Source: a virus. Taken from it: a stretch of 22,162 nt of DNA. The notes under the pieces were generated by a model. That model saw only the letters and a program-made list of their open reading frames with translations, was not told the DNA's origin and did not search any database. Positions 1 to 6,819 of the stretch are shown here, piece after piece. The position numbers and the translations under genes were made by a program. Every line of letters begins with the position of its first letter. The first letter of the stretch is position 1. The DNA is taken from positions 1 through 22,162 of the IMG/VR virus record IMGVR_UViG_3300031227_000482; one strand, 5' to 3'.

Positions 1-69
1 GAAGAACCTAAAGAACCTAAACAAAATACAATATGGGATATTCATCAGCACAAATTAAAAATGACCTAG
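1..69 (+). CDS. 3' end of an unidentified gene (5' truncated)
   Basis: The first reading frame is open from the first base to a TAG at 67-69 and encodes 22 residues, beginning with a short EPK repeat and ending in HKLKMT. It would be the C-terminus of a gene that starts before the window. It overlaps the next possible gene (start at 33) by 37 bases, more than the other overlaps in the window, so one of the two may be wrong. No function can be read from so short a tail. Confidence 0.25.
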   Translation, partial: EEPKEPKQNTIWDIHQHKLKMT

Positions 70-371
70 AAACTAACTCCATAGCATATGAAGTGAAATC
101 AGATAAATGGGCATTAACTAAAACAATAGAAAACGTGAATGCGAAATCTAATAAAGAAAAAGTACCCATTATTAAAAAGAAAAATACAAAAGAACGCTTC
201 GTTCAACAATTCGCAAATGCAAAAGTAAATAAACCCAAAAAAACAAAATATGAATATAAGGGAAAAGGATCCCAAAAAAAGAAATATAGATGCACTTACG
301 AAAAAACAAACGGAGAATGGATACTGATAAAAGAAGAATTAGCAAGCAAAATGAGAGGAATGGGACAATAA
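33..371 (+). CDS. Lys-rich hypothetical protein, 112 aa
   Basis: I do not recognise this protein. It is strongly basic, with Lys-rich stretches around residues 48-53 and 67-84, and ends in MRGMGQ. A nucleic-acid-binding role is conceivable from charge alone. The ATG at 33 is the only ATG after an in-frame stop at 9-11 but has no evident Shine-Dalgarno (SD) sequence. The stop at 369-371 is followed closely by a strong SD for the next gene, so the two are probably co-transcribed. The neighbourhood (a small protein gene, then a sigma factor and the packaging genes) suggests an accessory phage gene just ahead of the late region. Confidence 0.5.
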   Translation: MGYSSAQIKNDLETNSIAYEVKSDKWALTKTIENVNAKSNKEKVPIIKKKNTKERFVQQFANAKVNKPKKTKYEYKGKGSQKKKYRCTYEKTNGEWILIKEELASKMRGMGQ

Positions 372-389
372 AAATAGGAGGATAAGTAA

Positions 390-746
390 ATGAGTAAAGA
401 TAAGAAAGAGGATAAACAACCTACAATGCCCGACAATCAATCGCAGGACGAATCAATACAAGTAGACGCACCAAAGGCAGTTAACCCCATAGAGGGCAAC
501 CTAAGCGTTCCTAAGGGCGAATTAAACAATATAAACAATACTGGAGGATGTATGTGCGATAAATGCAGAAAAGAAGCAGGTAAAAAGAAAAGAAGATTAG
601 ATAAAGCATTAGACGACCATAATAAAATGTATTCTAAAGGCAAATATGCTAAGGGAAAGAATATAGATAAACAGGTCAAAGTAATTAAGTCTACAGAGGA
701 GCATATTGACCTGATAGAAAAGAAATATAAGGACGAAAAGAAATAA
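390..746 (+). CDS. hypothetical protein with a CxCxxC motif, 118 aa
   Basis: A strong SD (aggagg, 376-381) precedes the ATG, so translation is likely. The protein is hydrophilic. It has an acidic, Gln/Asp/Pro-rich N-terminal half (residues 1-50) and a Lys-rich C-terminal half likely to be helical. Between them sits a CMCDKC motif (about residues 54-59). Three closely spaced Cys could bind a metal, but a complete zinc site is not visible unless it dimerises. I do not recognise the family. It is followed by about 450 bases without a convincing gene. One copy of the GCCCGAC motif (428-434) lies inside it. Confidence 0.65.
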   Translation: MSKDKKEDKQPTMPDNQSQDESIQVDAPKAVNPIEGNLSVPKGELNNINNTGGCMCDKCRKEAGKKKRRLDKALDDHNKMYSKGKYAKGKNIDKQVKVIKSTEEHIDLIEKKYKDEKK

Positions 747-933
747 TATCCAGCCCTGTCTACATAATCGACCCTTAATCGGGCAAACTTGGCAAGCATA
801 GGAGGACGCTACTACTTAGATGACGTAAGTAATAACGCTCAATAACAATCATAAATAATCATAAACAATCAAATATGAGCAAAAGTGATCATATAGAAGC
901 ATATGTTACACACAACGTAAATTCTTCGAATTT

Positions 934-969
934 CCGTATATGCCGTATATGCCGTATATGCCGTATATG
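934..969 (+). repeat. (CCGTATATG)x4 tandem repeat
   Basis: Four perfect 9-bp units lie head to tail, with a partial fifth (CCGT) to 973. The unit is rich in TATA steps. It lies in apparently non-coding DNA, shortly before the two perfect hairpins. Confidence 0.9.
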
Positions 970-1016
970 CCGTCAGTTCTTCTCTATGGTCAACCTAAGT
1001 GCCGCCTATATGGTCT

Positions 1017-1050
1017 ATTTCACTCATTTTTCTTCAAAAATGAGTGAAAT
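1017..1050 (+). other. perfect hairpin 1 (15-bp stem, CTTC loop)
   Basis: The left arm 1017-1031 (ATTTCACTCATTTTT) is the exact reverse complement of 1036-1050, with a CTTC tetraloop at 1032-1035. The T run is inside the stem and not after it, so this is not a standard rho-independent terminator. It pairs with a second, similar hairpin nine bases downstream. Confidence 0.9.
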
Positions 1051-1058
1051 CAGTAACG

Positions 1059-1090
1059 ATTCCACCCTTTTTCTTAAAAAAGGGTGGAAT
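1059..1090 (+). other. perfect hairpin 2 (14-bp stem, CTTA loop)
   Basis: The left arm 1059-1072 (ATTCCACCCTTTTT) is the exact reverse complement of 1077-1090, with a CTTA loop at 1073-1076. The layout matches hairpin 1: ATT-start, a C/A-rich block, five T, a CTT-type loop, five A. The outer stem bases differ from hairpin 1, yet both arms have changed together. Confidence 0.9.
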
Positions 1091-1116
1091 GTCCTATATA
1101 CGCCCTATATACGCCC

Positions 1117-1167
1117 GACATACGCCAGACAAACCTCGACATACGCCAGACAAACCTCGACATACGC
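1117..1167 (+). repeat. 21-bp tandem repeat, 2.4 copies
   Basis: The units at 1117-1137 and 1138-1158 are identical (starting GACATACGCC and ending AAACCTC). A partial copy, GACATACGC, follows at 1159-1167. The repeat lies just upstream of the sigma-factor SD. Confidence 0.9.
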
Positions 1168-1195
1168 TAACCAAGGGAGGTATAGATAAGTATAG

Positions 1196-1975
1196 ATGCT
1201 AAACGAAATTAGACCAACATCCTCGACATCCTCGACATCCTCAACATCCTCAACATCCTCGCCCGACATAAGCGACCTAAGTGACCTAAGTGACCTAAGT
1301 GAAATAAGCGACCCTAAGGAGGAGTTATATAGTTATATATCTAGGTATCCGCTTTTAAGTCGTTCAGAGGAGAGGTGGGAGTTTGCTAAGGGCCCGATTA
1401 GGAGGGATACGGAACTTCTCATTAATAGTAATTTAAGAATGGTGTACAAATTTGTCGGGCGTACAATAGAGGCGGATGTTGACCTAGAGTATATTGATTT
1501 TCTAGATTTATTTAATTCGGGTATACTGGGATTAAATGAGGCGATTAACAGATTCAACTCAGATTATGATGTAAGATTTGCTACATATGCTTATTATTGG
1601 ATAAAAGTGTATGTATATAGGGCAAAAGATTCAAAAAGGATAGTTCGCAGGTCTAATAACTGTTATATGGATGAATTTAAGCCTATGTCGCCCCCAAAGT
1701 CTGTCACTCCTGAAAATCCATATTATTATAAGCATTTAGGGGCAGATGCAGATATTCGGCTCCTCAACGCTCGGATACTCGCTATATTGCCTACAGAGGA
1801 GCTTAAGTGTATATACAGGGAGTATTTCTATGTCGGGCAATCAGCTAGGGATGTCGGGCGGTTAATTGGGCTTACTAGGAGGCAAGTTCAGTATAGGGTA
1901 TGTAAGATTAAGGGATTGATAGGTAAAGAGTTTAAGGAGGAAGATTTGAGGGCGATTATTAAGGGGGCGATATAG
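1196..1975 (+). CDS. phage-encoded sigma-70-family RNA polymerase sigma factor, 259 aa
   Basis: Residues 71-143 match sigma-70 region 2: a LINSNLRMVYKFV helix, then DFLDLFNSGILGLNEAINRF and a RFATYAYYWIK segment, as in core-binding and -10 recognition helices. Residues 195-245 look like region 4, with a helix-turn-helix at about 216-235 (SARDVGRLIGLTRRQVQYRV). There is no clear region 1 or 3. The role would be to redirect host RNA polymerase to phage promoters, plausibly for the structural genes downstream. Residues 8-39 are low-complexity TSS and SDL repeats made from 9-bp tandem DNA units. The SD GGGAGG (1175-1180) lies 15 bases before the ATG, which is long, but no other in-frame start fits. 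An RNA polymerase sigma-like assignment is firm; late-gene control is inferred. Confidence 0.85.
   Translation: MLNEIRPTSSTSSTSSTSSTSSPDISDLSDLSDLSEISDPKEELYSYISRYPLLSRSEERWEFAKGPIRRDTELLINSNLRMVYKFVGRTIEADVDLEYIDFLDLFNSGILGLNEAINRFNSDYDVRFATYAYYWIKVYVYRAKDSKRIVRRSNNCYMDEFKPMSPPKSVTPENPYYYKHLGADADIRLLNARILAILPTEELKCIYREYFYVGQSARDVGRLIGLTRRQVQYRVCKIKGLIGKEFKEEDLRAIIKGAI
1217..1309 (+). repeat. in-frame 9-bp tandem repeats in the sigma N-terminus
   Basis: ACATCCTCR is repeated five times (1217-1261). GACCTAAGT is then repeated three times perfectly (1274-1300), flanked by degenerate copies (1265-1273 and 1301-1309). All units are 9 bp and keep the frame, giving TSS-type and DLS-type peptide repeats. 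Confidence 0.9.
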
Positions 1976-1984
1976 GGAGGCAGG

Positions 1985-2011
1985 GAGGCATAGAATATTT
2001 TCAAATGCCTC
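1985..2011 (+). other. 7-bp stem with GAATATTTTC in its loop
   Basis: GAGGCAT (1985-1991) pairs with ATGCCTC (2005-2011) around a 13-base loop that contains the first GAATATTTTC repeat. It lies just after the sigma stop codon. No T run follows, so it is a weak terminator candidate at best. Confidence 0.4.
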
Positions 2012-2060
2012 TGGAGAATTATAAATGGCAAAGTTTGGAGTGGGAAATTAAAATTAAGAA

Positions 2061-2333
2061 GAATATTTTCAAATGGCCAATGTAAACTGAAAAAAGCAAA
2101 GTAGAGAATATTAAAATTTAAAAATCATTTAATAAAGCCTACCTTGTAAAAGCCAATGAATATAGGGGTAAACAGAGATTCTAATCTTATATTTATGAAA
2201 AACAAAAGGCGTTTGAGTTTATTTATAGAATAGGGCGAAGTTTTTAAGAATGTGCTGGAGTTTGATATGATTTATGAGAATTTAACAGAATATTTTCAAA
2301 TGAGGCCAGTAAACACAAAAAAGCAAAGTAGAG
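2061..2333 (+). repeat. two diverged 46-bp direct repeats
   Basis: The blocks at 2061-2106 and 2288-2333 share their first 15 bases (GAATATTTTCAAATG) and their last 17 or so (A-run then GCAAAGTAGAG), with a more variable middle containing GCCA and GTAAAC. They are separated by about 180 bases of AT-rich DNA. Confidence 0.75.
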
Positions 2334-2642
2334 CAAAGTTTTCAAAAGTAATCGCTGAAAACCCTTTGTTTATAGGGGTTTTAGAAGGTTTGTTTCTATA
2401 GATGTTGAAAAATGTAAAATTAGTTAAAACGAAATGGAAAAATGAAAAAGTTTTTTAAAATATATGAAAATGAAATGAGGTCAGAATTTATAGGCCCGAA
2501 CATAAGGGTTGTCAAAAACCAAAATAAATATCATTTTGGTCAGAGCAACCTCGAAATACCCTTTGTTTATAGGGGTTATTTTCGGAATATTTTCAAAATG
2601 GAAAGTTTTTTAAAATATATACGATTAGAGAATGGAACATAT

Positions 2643-2693
2643 GTCGGGCCGCCTATATAAAAGCTTATGCTTGTTTGTCGGGCCAATATAGGG
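2643..2693 (+). promoter_or_regulatory. paired GTCGGGCC sites with nested inverted repeats, upstream of terS
   Basis: GTCGGGCC occurs at 2643-2650 and 2677-2684. Between and around them are a CCTATAT (2652-2658) / ATATAGG (2686-2692) inverted repeat and an inner AAGC-TTAT-GCTT hairpin (2661-2672). The cluster ends about 30 bases before the small terminase start. It could be a protein-binding site for transcription control or a packaging (cos/pac) site. The repeats are seen; the function is inferred. Confidence 0.4.
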
Positions 2694-2720
2694 AAATGAG
2701 AATAAAGAGGAGGATATGGA

Positions 2721-3131
2721 ATGCCAGTAATGATTAATGATGGATTAGAGGAATTAGCTAATGGAATGTATGAGAACCCTAAGTTAAGCAAGAAGAAGCT
2801 ACATACGAAGATGAATAAGGAAGGTCATACAGTAGGCTATCAGCAGTTCGTTAGGAACAGTAGGCGGCCCGACGTATTAGAGCGTATAGAAGAGCTTAAG
2901 AATAAGGTAATAGACGAAGCCATAATAGGGGCCGCAGATAGGCTTAAGCTCTTGACCAAGCTATTAAAGAAGGAAGAAGCTAAGAACAGCCCTGATATAG
3001 ACGCTATAGTTAAGCTTACGCTGGCCATAGACAAGATAGACGACAGGAGTGTAGGGAGAGGAGAGAAGGACGGTGAGGTAGAACAGATAGTAATTATTAA
3101 GCTACCTGATAACGGAAGGAATAAAATATAG
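2721..3131 (+). CDS. terS: probable terminase small subunit, 136 aa
   Basis: The small terminase binds phage DNA and hands it to the large subunit. Support: it lies directly before the large terminase with a 10-base gap, its length is typical, and its layout fits. Residues 1-50 include a helix-turn-helix-like segment (NPKLSKKKLHTKMNKEGHTVG). A helical, probably coiled-coil, middle follows (about 55-110, including AADRLKLLTKLLKKEEAK), then a short tail with a beta-like VIIKLP stretch. A GAGGAGG SD (about 2708-2714) precedes the ATG at 2721. It contains a GCCCGAC motif (2867-2873). The family call rests mostly on position and fold pattern; sequence motifs for small terminases are weak. Confidence 0.7.
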   Translation: MPVMINDGLEELANGMYENPKLSKKKLHTKMNKEGHTVGYQQFVRNSRRPDVLERIEELKNKVIDEAIIGAADRLKLLTKLLKKEEAKNSPDIDAIVKLTLAIDKIDDRSVGRGEKDGEVEQIVIIKLPDNGRNKI

Positions 3132-3141
3132 GGGGGCGAAT

Positions 3142-5295
3142 ATGAGTAATATAAGTGACATAGAACATATGGGTAGTGTAGAGGAGGATTTATTCGGGGA
3201 TATAGAGGAGGTGTATGTAGGCCCGACTGAGGGTACTGAGGGTACTGAGGGTACTGCGAGCATCTTCGAAGAAGAGGCGAGCGTTGGTCATAGTAATAGT
3301 GTAAATGATGATAAAACAGTGAAAGAGGACAAAAAGAGTGAAGATGAAAAAAAGCGGGGATTTGGAACCGAAAAGTGTTGTTCGACTGCTCACGAATTTT
3401 CCAGTGATTCTGAGCTTAAAGAGGATACGGAAACCCCTATAAACATTGGCGATTCTCCAAGTTCTTTAAAAGCTGATATATATACGCCCGAAATAAGTAC
3501 ATCTGAAAAAAATTCTGGAGGTAAAATGGAACCGATGTCGCCCCCCATTGAGGAAATAAAAGAAATACATAAGGAATCGCCTCCTAAGGAATTGCAGGAA
3601 GTACCTAAAAAGCAATCTAAGCAATCTAAGCAATCTAAGCAATCTAAGCAATCTAAGCAATCTAAACCTAGGACTACTATATACAAGGGAGGTCGTCCTA
3701 AGGGTTCGAAGAATAAGGAATACAAGAATCAGAAGGTATTTGCGCCTCAGCCGGGACCGCAGGAAGAGTTTTTATCTAGTGTGGCTGATTGCGTTATATA
3801 CGGAGGTGCTAGGGGAGGTGGTAAAAGTTTTGCGTTATTTCTTGAGAGCCTTCGCCACATAGGTGTTCCGGGTTTTAATGCAGTATTTTTAAGAACGTCC
3901 CAGAGAGAGATAATAGGTGCTGGGCAGTTATGGGACACAAGTTACGAGTTATATAGTTCTATAAAAGGTTCAAAGCCTGTTAAGAGTTCTAGGAAGTGGG
4001 AATTTCCTTCTGGTGCTAAGATTGAGTTTGCAGGATTAGATAAGGAATCTGCTCAGCAAAGGTTTAGGGGGGCGAGTTTGAACTTGATATTATTTGATGA
4101 GGTACAGTTATTGGATGAGAGTTCGTTTTGGTTTCTACTGACCTGTAATCGTAGTACAACAGGAATTTCGCCATATATTCGTTGTTCTTGTAATCCTGAC
4201 CCTGATAGTTTTGTAGCTAGGCTTATAAGTTGGTGGATAGGGCCAGAGGGATATCCTATAAAGGCTCGTTCAGGGGTTGTGCGTTATTTTATGAGGGATG
4301 GTGATATGATTGTATGGGCTGATACAAAGAAAGAGTTATTGGCAATGGATACGGATTATGAGAAAGAGCTAAAGAGGATGAAAGGTGATGGTGGAGCTAA
4401 TTTAAAGGAAAGGCTTAAGATACTGAAGAAGTCGTATTTGAATCGTTATAAGAGTTTGACGTTTATAGGTAGCCTTGTAACTGACAACAAGATATTAATG
4501 GAAGCTGATGAAACGTATATATCTTCATTGGCGATTCAGGATAGGGTTTCGAAAGAGCGTGATTTAATGGGTAATTGGCTTATAAGGGGTGAGAAGGGTG
4601 ATATATTTGATTCTAAGGATTTCAAGGTAATGAAGCATATACCTGAGTTAACTGATTATAAGGGTGGTGTTGTTGAGTGTAGGATGTGGGATTTCTCATA
4701 TGTAGTTGATTACACGGCATCGGTTAAAATGCGTAAATACCCAAATGACCCCGTGTATTATGTGGTAGATGTCACACAATTCCGTTTAGGTCCTGCTGAA
4801 ACAGAGGATTTATTTTTAGGTACGAGTATGAAGGACAAGAAGTTAGCGGAGCAATTTGGTATAAATTATATGGTGCGTTGGGAGGAAGAGGGTGCATCGG
4901 CCGCAAAGAAGGTAACTGCTGACAGGATTCAGTTATTGGCAGGTTTTAATTGTGCGGGCGTTAGGACTCAGCAGAGGTCTAAGCGTGCTAGGGCGTTACC
5001 GTTTGCTGTACAGGTAGGTGGTGGCAATGTAGCGTTATTGGAGGCTGAGTGGAATGATAAGTTTAAAGCTCAGCATCATGCATTTACTGGTGAGAAGAGT
5101 ACAAAGGACAGGAAGGATGATATGGTTGATTGTAGTTCTTATGCGTTTGCTCAATTAACTTCTGGCTATATATATCCTACATTAGATTTAGTGGAAAAGG
5201 AGAAAAGTGGAGAGGTAGACATAATGGAAAAAATGTTAAAAGATCAAGAAGAGCTAGAAAATGATTTTTTAATGTGTAACGATTTGGATGATTAG
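3142..5295 (+). CDS. terL: terminase large subunit with a long N-terminal extension, 717 aa
   Basis: This is the ATPase-nuclease motor that packages DNA into proheads. The ATPase domain has Walker A GGARGGGKS (221-229), Walker B LILFDE (315-320) and a following coupling segment ending CSCNPDPD. The C-terminal nuclease domain has candidate metal-binding Asp residues D517 (MWDFSY), D543 (VVDVTQ) and D659/D660/D663 (KDDMVD). Large terminases usually place Walker A within the first 30-80 residues. Here about 190 extra residues precede it: acidic EGT repeats (about 30-38), a Ser/Glu/Lys-rich tract, six KQS repeats (157-174) and an AT-hook-like GGRPKGSKNK (183-192). The start has a purine-rich AGGGGGG site at 3130-3136. 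The core call is firm; the extension's role is unknown. Confidence 0.95.
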   Translation: MSNISDIEHMGSVEEDLFGDIEEVYVGPTEGTEGTEGTASIFEEEASVGHSNSVNDDKTVKEDKKSEDEKKRGFGTEKCCSTAHEFSSDSELKEDTETPINIGDSPSSLKADIYTPEISTSEKNSGGKMEPMSPPIEEIKEIHKESPPKELQEVPKKQSKQSKQSKQSKQSKQSKPRTTIYKGGRPKGSKNKEYKNQKVFAPQPGPQEEFLSSVADCVIYGGARGGGKSFALFLESLRHIGVPGFNAVFLRTSQREIIGAGQLWDTSYELYSSIKGSKPVKSSRKWEFPSGAKIEFAGLDKESAQQRFRGASLNLILFDEVQLLDESSFWFLLTCNRSTTGISPYIRCSCNPDPDSFVARLISWWIGPEGYPIKARSGVVRYFMRDGDMIVWADTKKELLAMDTDYEKELKRMKGDGGANLKERLKILKKSYLNRYKSLTFIGSLVTDNKILMEADETYISSLAIQDRVSKERDLMGNWLIRGEKGDIFDSKDFKVMKHIPELTDYKGGVVECRMWDFSYVVDYTASVKMRKYPNDPVYYVVDVTQFRLGPAETEDLFLGTSMKDKKLAEQFGINYMVRWEEEGASAAKKVTADRIQLLAGFNCAGVRTQQRSKRARALPFAVQVGGGNVALLEAEWNDKFKAQHHAFTGEKSTKDRKDDMVDCSSYAFAQLTSGYIYPTLDLVEKEKSGEVDIMEKMLKDQEELENDFLMCNDLDD
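3229..3255 (+). repeat. (GAGGGTACT)x3 in-frame repeat in terL
   Basis: Three perfect 9-bp units encode EGT three times, immediately after a GCCCGAC motif (3221-3227). They lie in the non-conserved N-terminal extension. Confidence 0.9.
3610..3663 (+). repeat. (AAGCAATCT)x6 in-frame repeat in terL
   Basis: Six perfect 9-bp units encode six KQS repeats (residues 157-174), forming a basic, flexible tract just before the AT-hook-like motif. Perfect identity of all units suggests recent slippage. Confidence 0.95.
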
Positions 5296-5322
5296 CTTAA
5301 AATTATAGGTGAGCTTATATAA

Positions 5323-5346
5323 ATTCTAAGAATTCTAAGTTATAAG
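5323..5346 (+). repeat. ATTCTAAG repeats before the portal gene
   Basis: ATTCTAAG occurs at 5323-5330 and 5332-5339. The second copy extends to ATTCTAAGTTATAA (5332-5345), whose exact reverse complement lies at 7876-7889 before the capsid gene. CTTATA (5314-5319) and TATAAG (5341-5346) flank the pair. A shared regulatory site is possible. Confidence 0.5.
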
Positions 5347-5379
5347 TCCTTAATGCTTAATATTAAATAGGAGAATCCT

Positions 5380-6819
5380 GTGGCAATAACAGATTTCATT
5401 AACAAGGCAAAAAACATATTCAGTGGTAATGGCAGTGTAAATGTAAATACAACTAATGATAGTGCGATATTTCAACAGATGGTACATTTACTAACTGGTG
5501 ATAATTGCAAGGGTAAAACATATACATATGACGAGATAATGATGGAGTATAAATCGTGGGTATATGCCTGTTCGAATATTAATGCTGCCGGTGTAGCATC
5601 TACGCCATTAAGGTTATATGCTACGACTAGTTATGGTCAGAGTAATAAGTATTTACATAATCATAGGGTATTGAGTAGTAAGGAAGTGAAAGAGTTATCT
5701 AATAGGGCTTCATATAAGGCATTGAGTAAGATAACTCCATCTGTAGAGGTTGTAGAGGTTGTAGATCATCCTTTACTTGATTTATTGCGTAAGTTTAATG
5801 ATGACCGTAATTATTATGAATCTATAGAGGGTACATCTATTAGTTTAGATATGATAGGTAATGCTTATTGGTATATGGATTTTGCTGGAATGTCAACGCC
5901 TCAGGAACTATATGTAATGATGCCACAGCATATGACGATAGTTGCTGGTAAGAGGAGGTTAATTAAGGGGTATATTTACAAAAAGAGTGGTGTAAATGGT
6001 GAAAAGCCAGTAGGTGTTAAGTTTAAGCCTTCAGAGATAATTCATTTTAAAACTGCATCTGTTACATCTGATTATTATGGTTTAGGACCTGCTATGGCAG
6101 CTGCGATGGCGATTGAGCGTAATGAGTTAATTGATATATCTGAGAATTCTGCATTAAAGAATAAGGCTCGTCCAGATGCGATTGTGCAGTATAAGGGTGG
6201 AAAGTTAGATCCTACTAGTAAGCGAGATGTTGAGAAGATGTGGAATAAGGCAGTAGGTGGTCCTCAAAAGAATGGTAAGATTAAGGTTATGGATGAGGAT
6301 TTTGATATTAAGGCTATGCCCGGCTGGACTCCTGAGGAAATGAAATATATGGAAGGTAGGATATGGACATTAAAAGAGATAGCGGCTATATATGGTGTTC
6401 CTTATTCGATGTTAGATTCGAGTGATACGAAGAAGGCAACGAGTGAATCTGCTAAGTTATGGCATACTCAGAATGCTATTGTTCCAAGGACTAAGAGGTT
6501 GGAAGAGAAGTTAAACGAGAAATTAGTTCCGTTATATGATGACAGGTTATTCTTAATGTTTGATGATCCAACGCCTGAGAATTTAGAGCAGAAAACAACG
6601 ATAGATGACAAGAATATAACGAATGGTTCTATAACGATAAATGAGGTTAGGCGTTCTAACGGGCTTGTTCCTTATGAGGATGAGAAGTTTGACTCCCCAT
6701 TTGCTAGTGGAGGAGAGGTTCCAGAGCAATTAGAGGACTTTCAGGGTGATAATAAACCAGTAGAGAGTGGGGATAGTGAGGGTGGTGAGGATAGTAAGGA
6801 GGATAATAATGAAGAATAA
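5380..6819 (+). CDS. HK97-family portal protein, 479 aa
   Basis: The portal forms the ring at the capsid vertex through which DNA enters and to which the tail attaches. Family features include an N-terminal EYKSWVYACSNINAAGVASTPLRLY segment (56-80), a DMIGNAYWYMD strand pair (157-167), IIHFKTASVTSDYYGLGP (220-237) and a clip/stem region with LKEIAAIYGVPYSML (331-345). Near 417-436 it has a NGSITINEVRRSNGLVPYE segment typical of this family. The C-terminus is acidic and low-complexity. Translation starts at GTG, supported by a TAGGAGA SD (about 5369-5375). It contains a short 9-bp VEV-coding duplication (5743-5765). Its end overlaps the protease start by 11 bases, indicating translational coupling. 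Confidence 0.93.
   Translation: MAITDFINKAKNIFSGNGSVNVNTTNDSAIFQQMVHLLTGDNCKGKTYTYDEIMMEYKSWVYACSNINAAGVASTPLRLYATTSYGQSNKYLHNHRVLSSKEVKELSNRASYKALSKITPSVEVVEVVDHPLLDLLRKFNDDRNYYESIEGTSISLDMIGNAYWYMDFAGMSTPQELYVMMPQHMTIVAGKRRLIKGYIYKKSGVNGEKPVGVKFKPSEIIHFKTASVTSDYYGLGPAMAAAMAIERNELIDISENSALKNKARPDAIVQYKGGKLDPTSKRDVEKMWNKAVGGPQKNGKIKVMDEDFDIKAMPGWTPEEMKYMEGRIWTLKEIAAIYGVPYSMLDSSDTKKATSESAKLWHTQNAIVPRTKRLEEKLNEKLVPLYDDRLFLMFDDPTPENLEQKTTIDDKNITNGSITINEVRRSNGLVPYEDEKFDSPFASGGEVPEQLEDFQGDNKPVESGDSEGGEDSKEDNNEE

Larger units (their letters stand above)
747..1195 (+). other. non-coding stretch with stacked repeats and hairpins upstream of the sigma gene
   Basis: This 449-base stretch has no convincing gene. 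In order it holds: a CCCTTAATCGGG element (772-783) resembling one before the capsid gene (7897-7908); AT-rich AATCATAAA-type repeats (about 847-872); four copies of the 9-mer CCGTATATG (934-969); two perfect hairpins (1017-1090); two copies of the 11-mer CCTATATACGC (1093-1114); and 2.4 copies of a 21-bp unit (1117-1167). A GGGAGG SD (1175-1180) for the sigma gene closes it. An open frame at 875-1189 spans all this but has no SD and translates the repeats. A control region or replication origin is possible; neither is shown. Confidence 0.6.
1976..2720 (+). other. repeat-rich non-coding stretch between sigma and terminase genes
   Basis: About 745 bases hold no convincing gene. The content is repeats. 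GAATATTTTCAAATG occurs at 1993-2007, 2061-2075 and 2288-2302, with a one-base-longer copy at 2585-2600. Two related 46-bp blocks lie at 2061-2106 and 2288-2333, both ending AAGCAAAGTAGAG. A 19-mer CCCTTTGTTTATAGGGGTT occurs at 2362-2380 and 2559-2577. Another 19-mer, AAAGTTTTTTAAAATATAT, occurs at 2447-2465 and 2602-2620. An open frame at 2442-2660 (72 codons) crosses repeats that fall in different frames, and it has no good SD. Position directly before the terminase genes would suit a packaging site; this is inference. Confidence 0.6.

Noticed and set aside
747-800. Possible tRNA or tRNA-like structure
   Set aside because: Only a 3-bp stem near CGACCCTTAATCGGG was found; no cloverleaf or acceptor stem can be drawn.
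1017-1090. Rho-independent terminators
   Set aside because: The T run is inside the stems, no T tract follows either hairpin, and no gene ends just upstream.
934-1167. CRISPR-like array
   Set aside because: The units are contiguous tandem repeats of 9, 11 and 21 bp without spacers, and no cas gene is present.
875-1189. Open frame of 104 codons on the + strand
   Set aside because: It has no SD, its codons simply read the 9-bp and 21-bp repeats and both hairpins, and it has no recognisable domain.
2267-2401. Short frame of 44 codons before the terminase genes
   Set aside because: It lies in the repeat-rich spacer, has no SD and is too short to support.
2442-2660. Open frame of 72 codons on the + strand
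   Set aside because: It has no good SD, and the repeats it contains (AAAGTTTTTTAAAATATAT) are read in different frames at their two copies, pointing to non-coding repeats.
6767-6808. Upstream start for the protease
   Set aside because: The extra 14 codons lie within the portal coding region and the extension has a repetitive VRIVRR composition; ATG 6809 has the SD.
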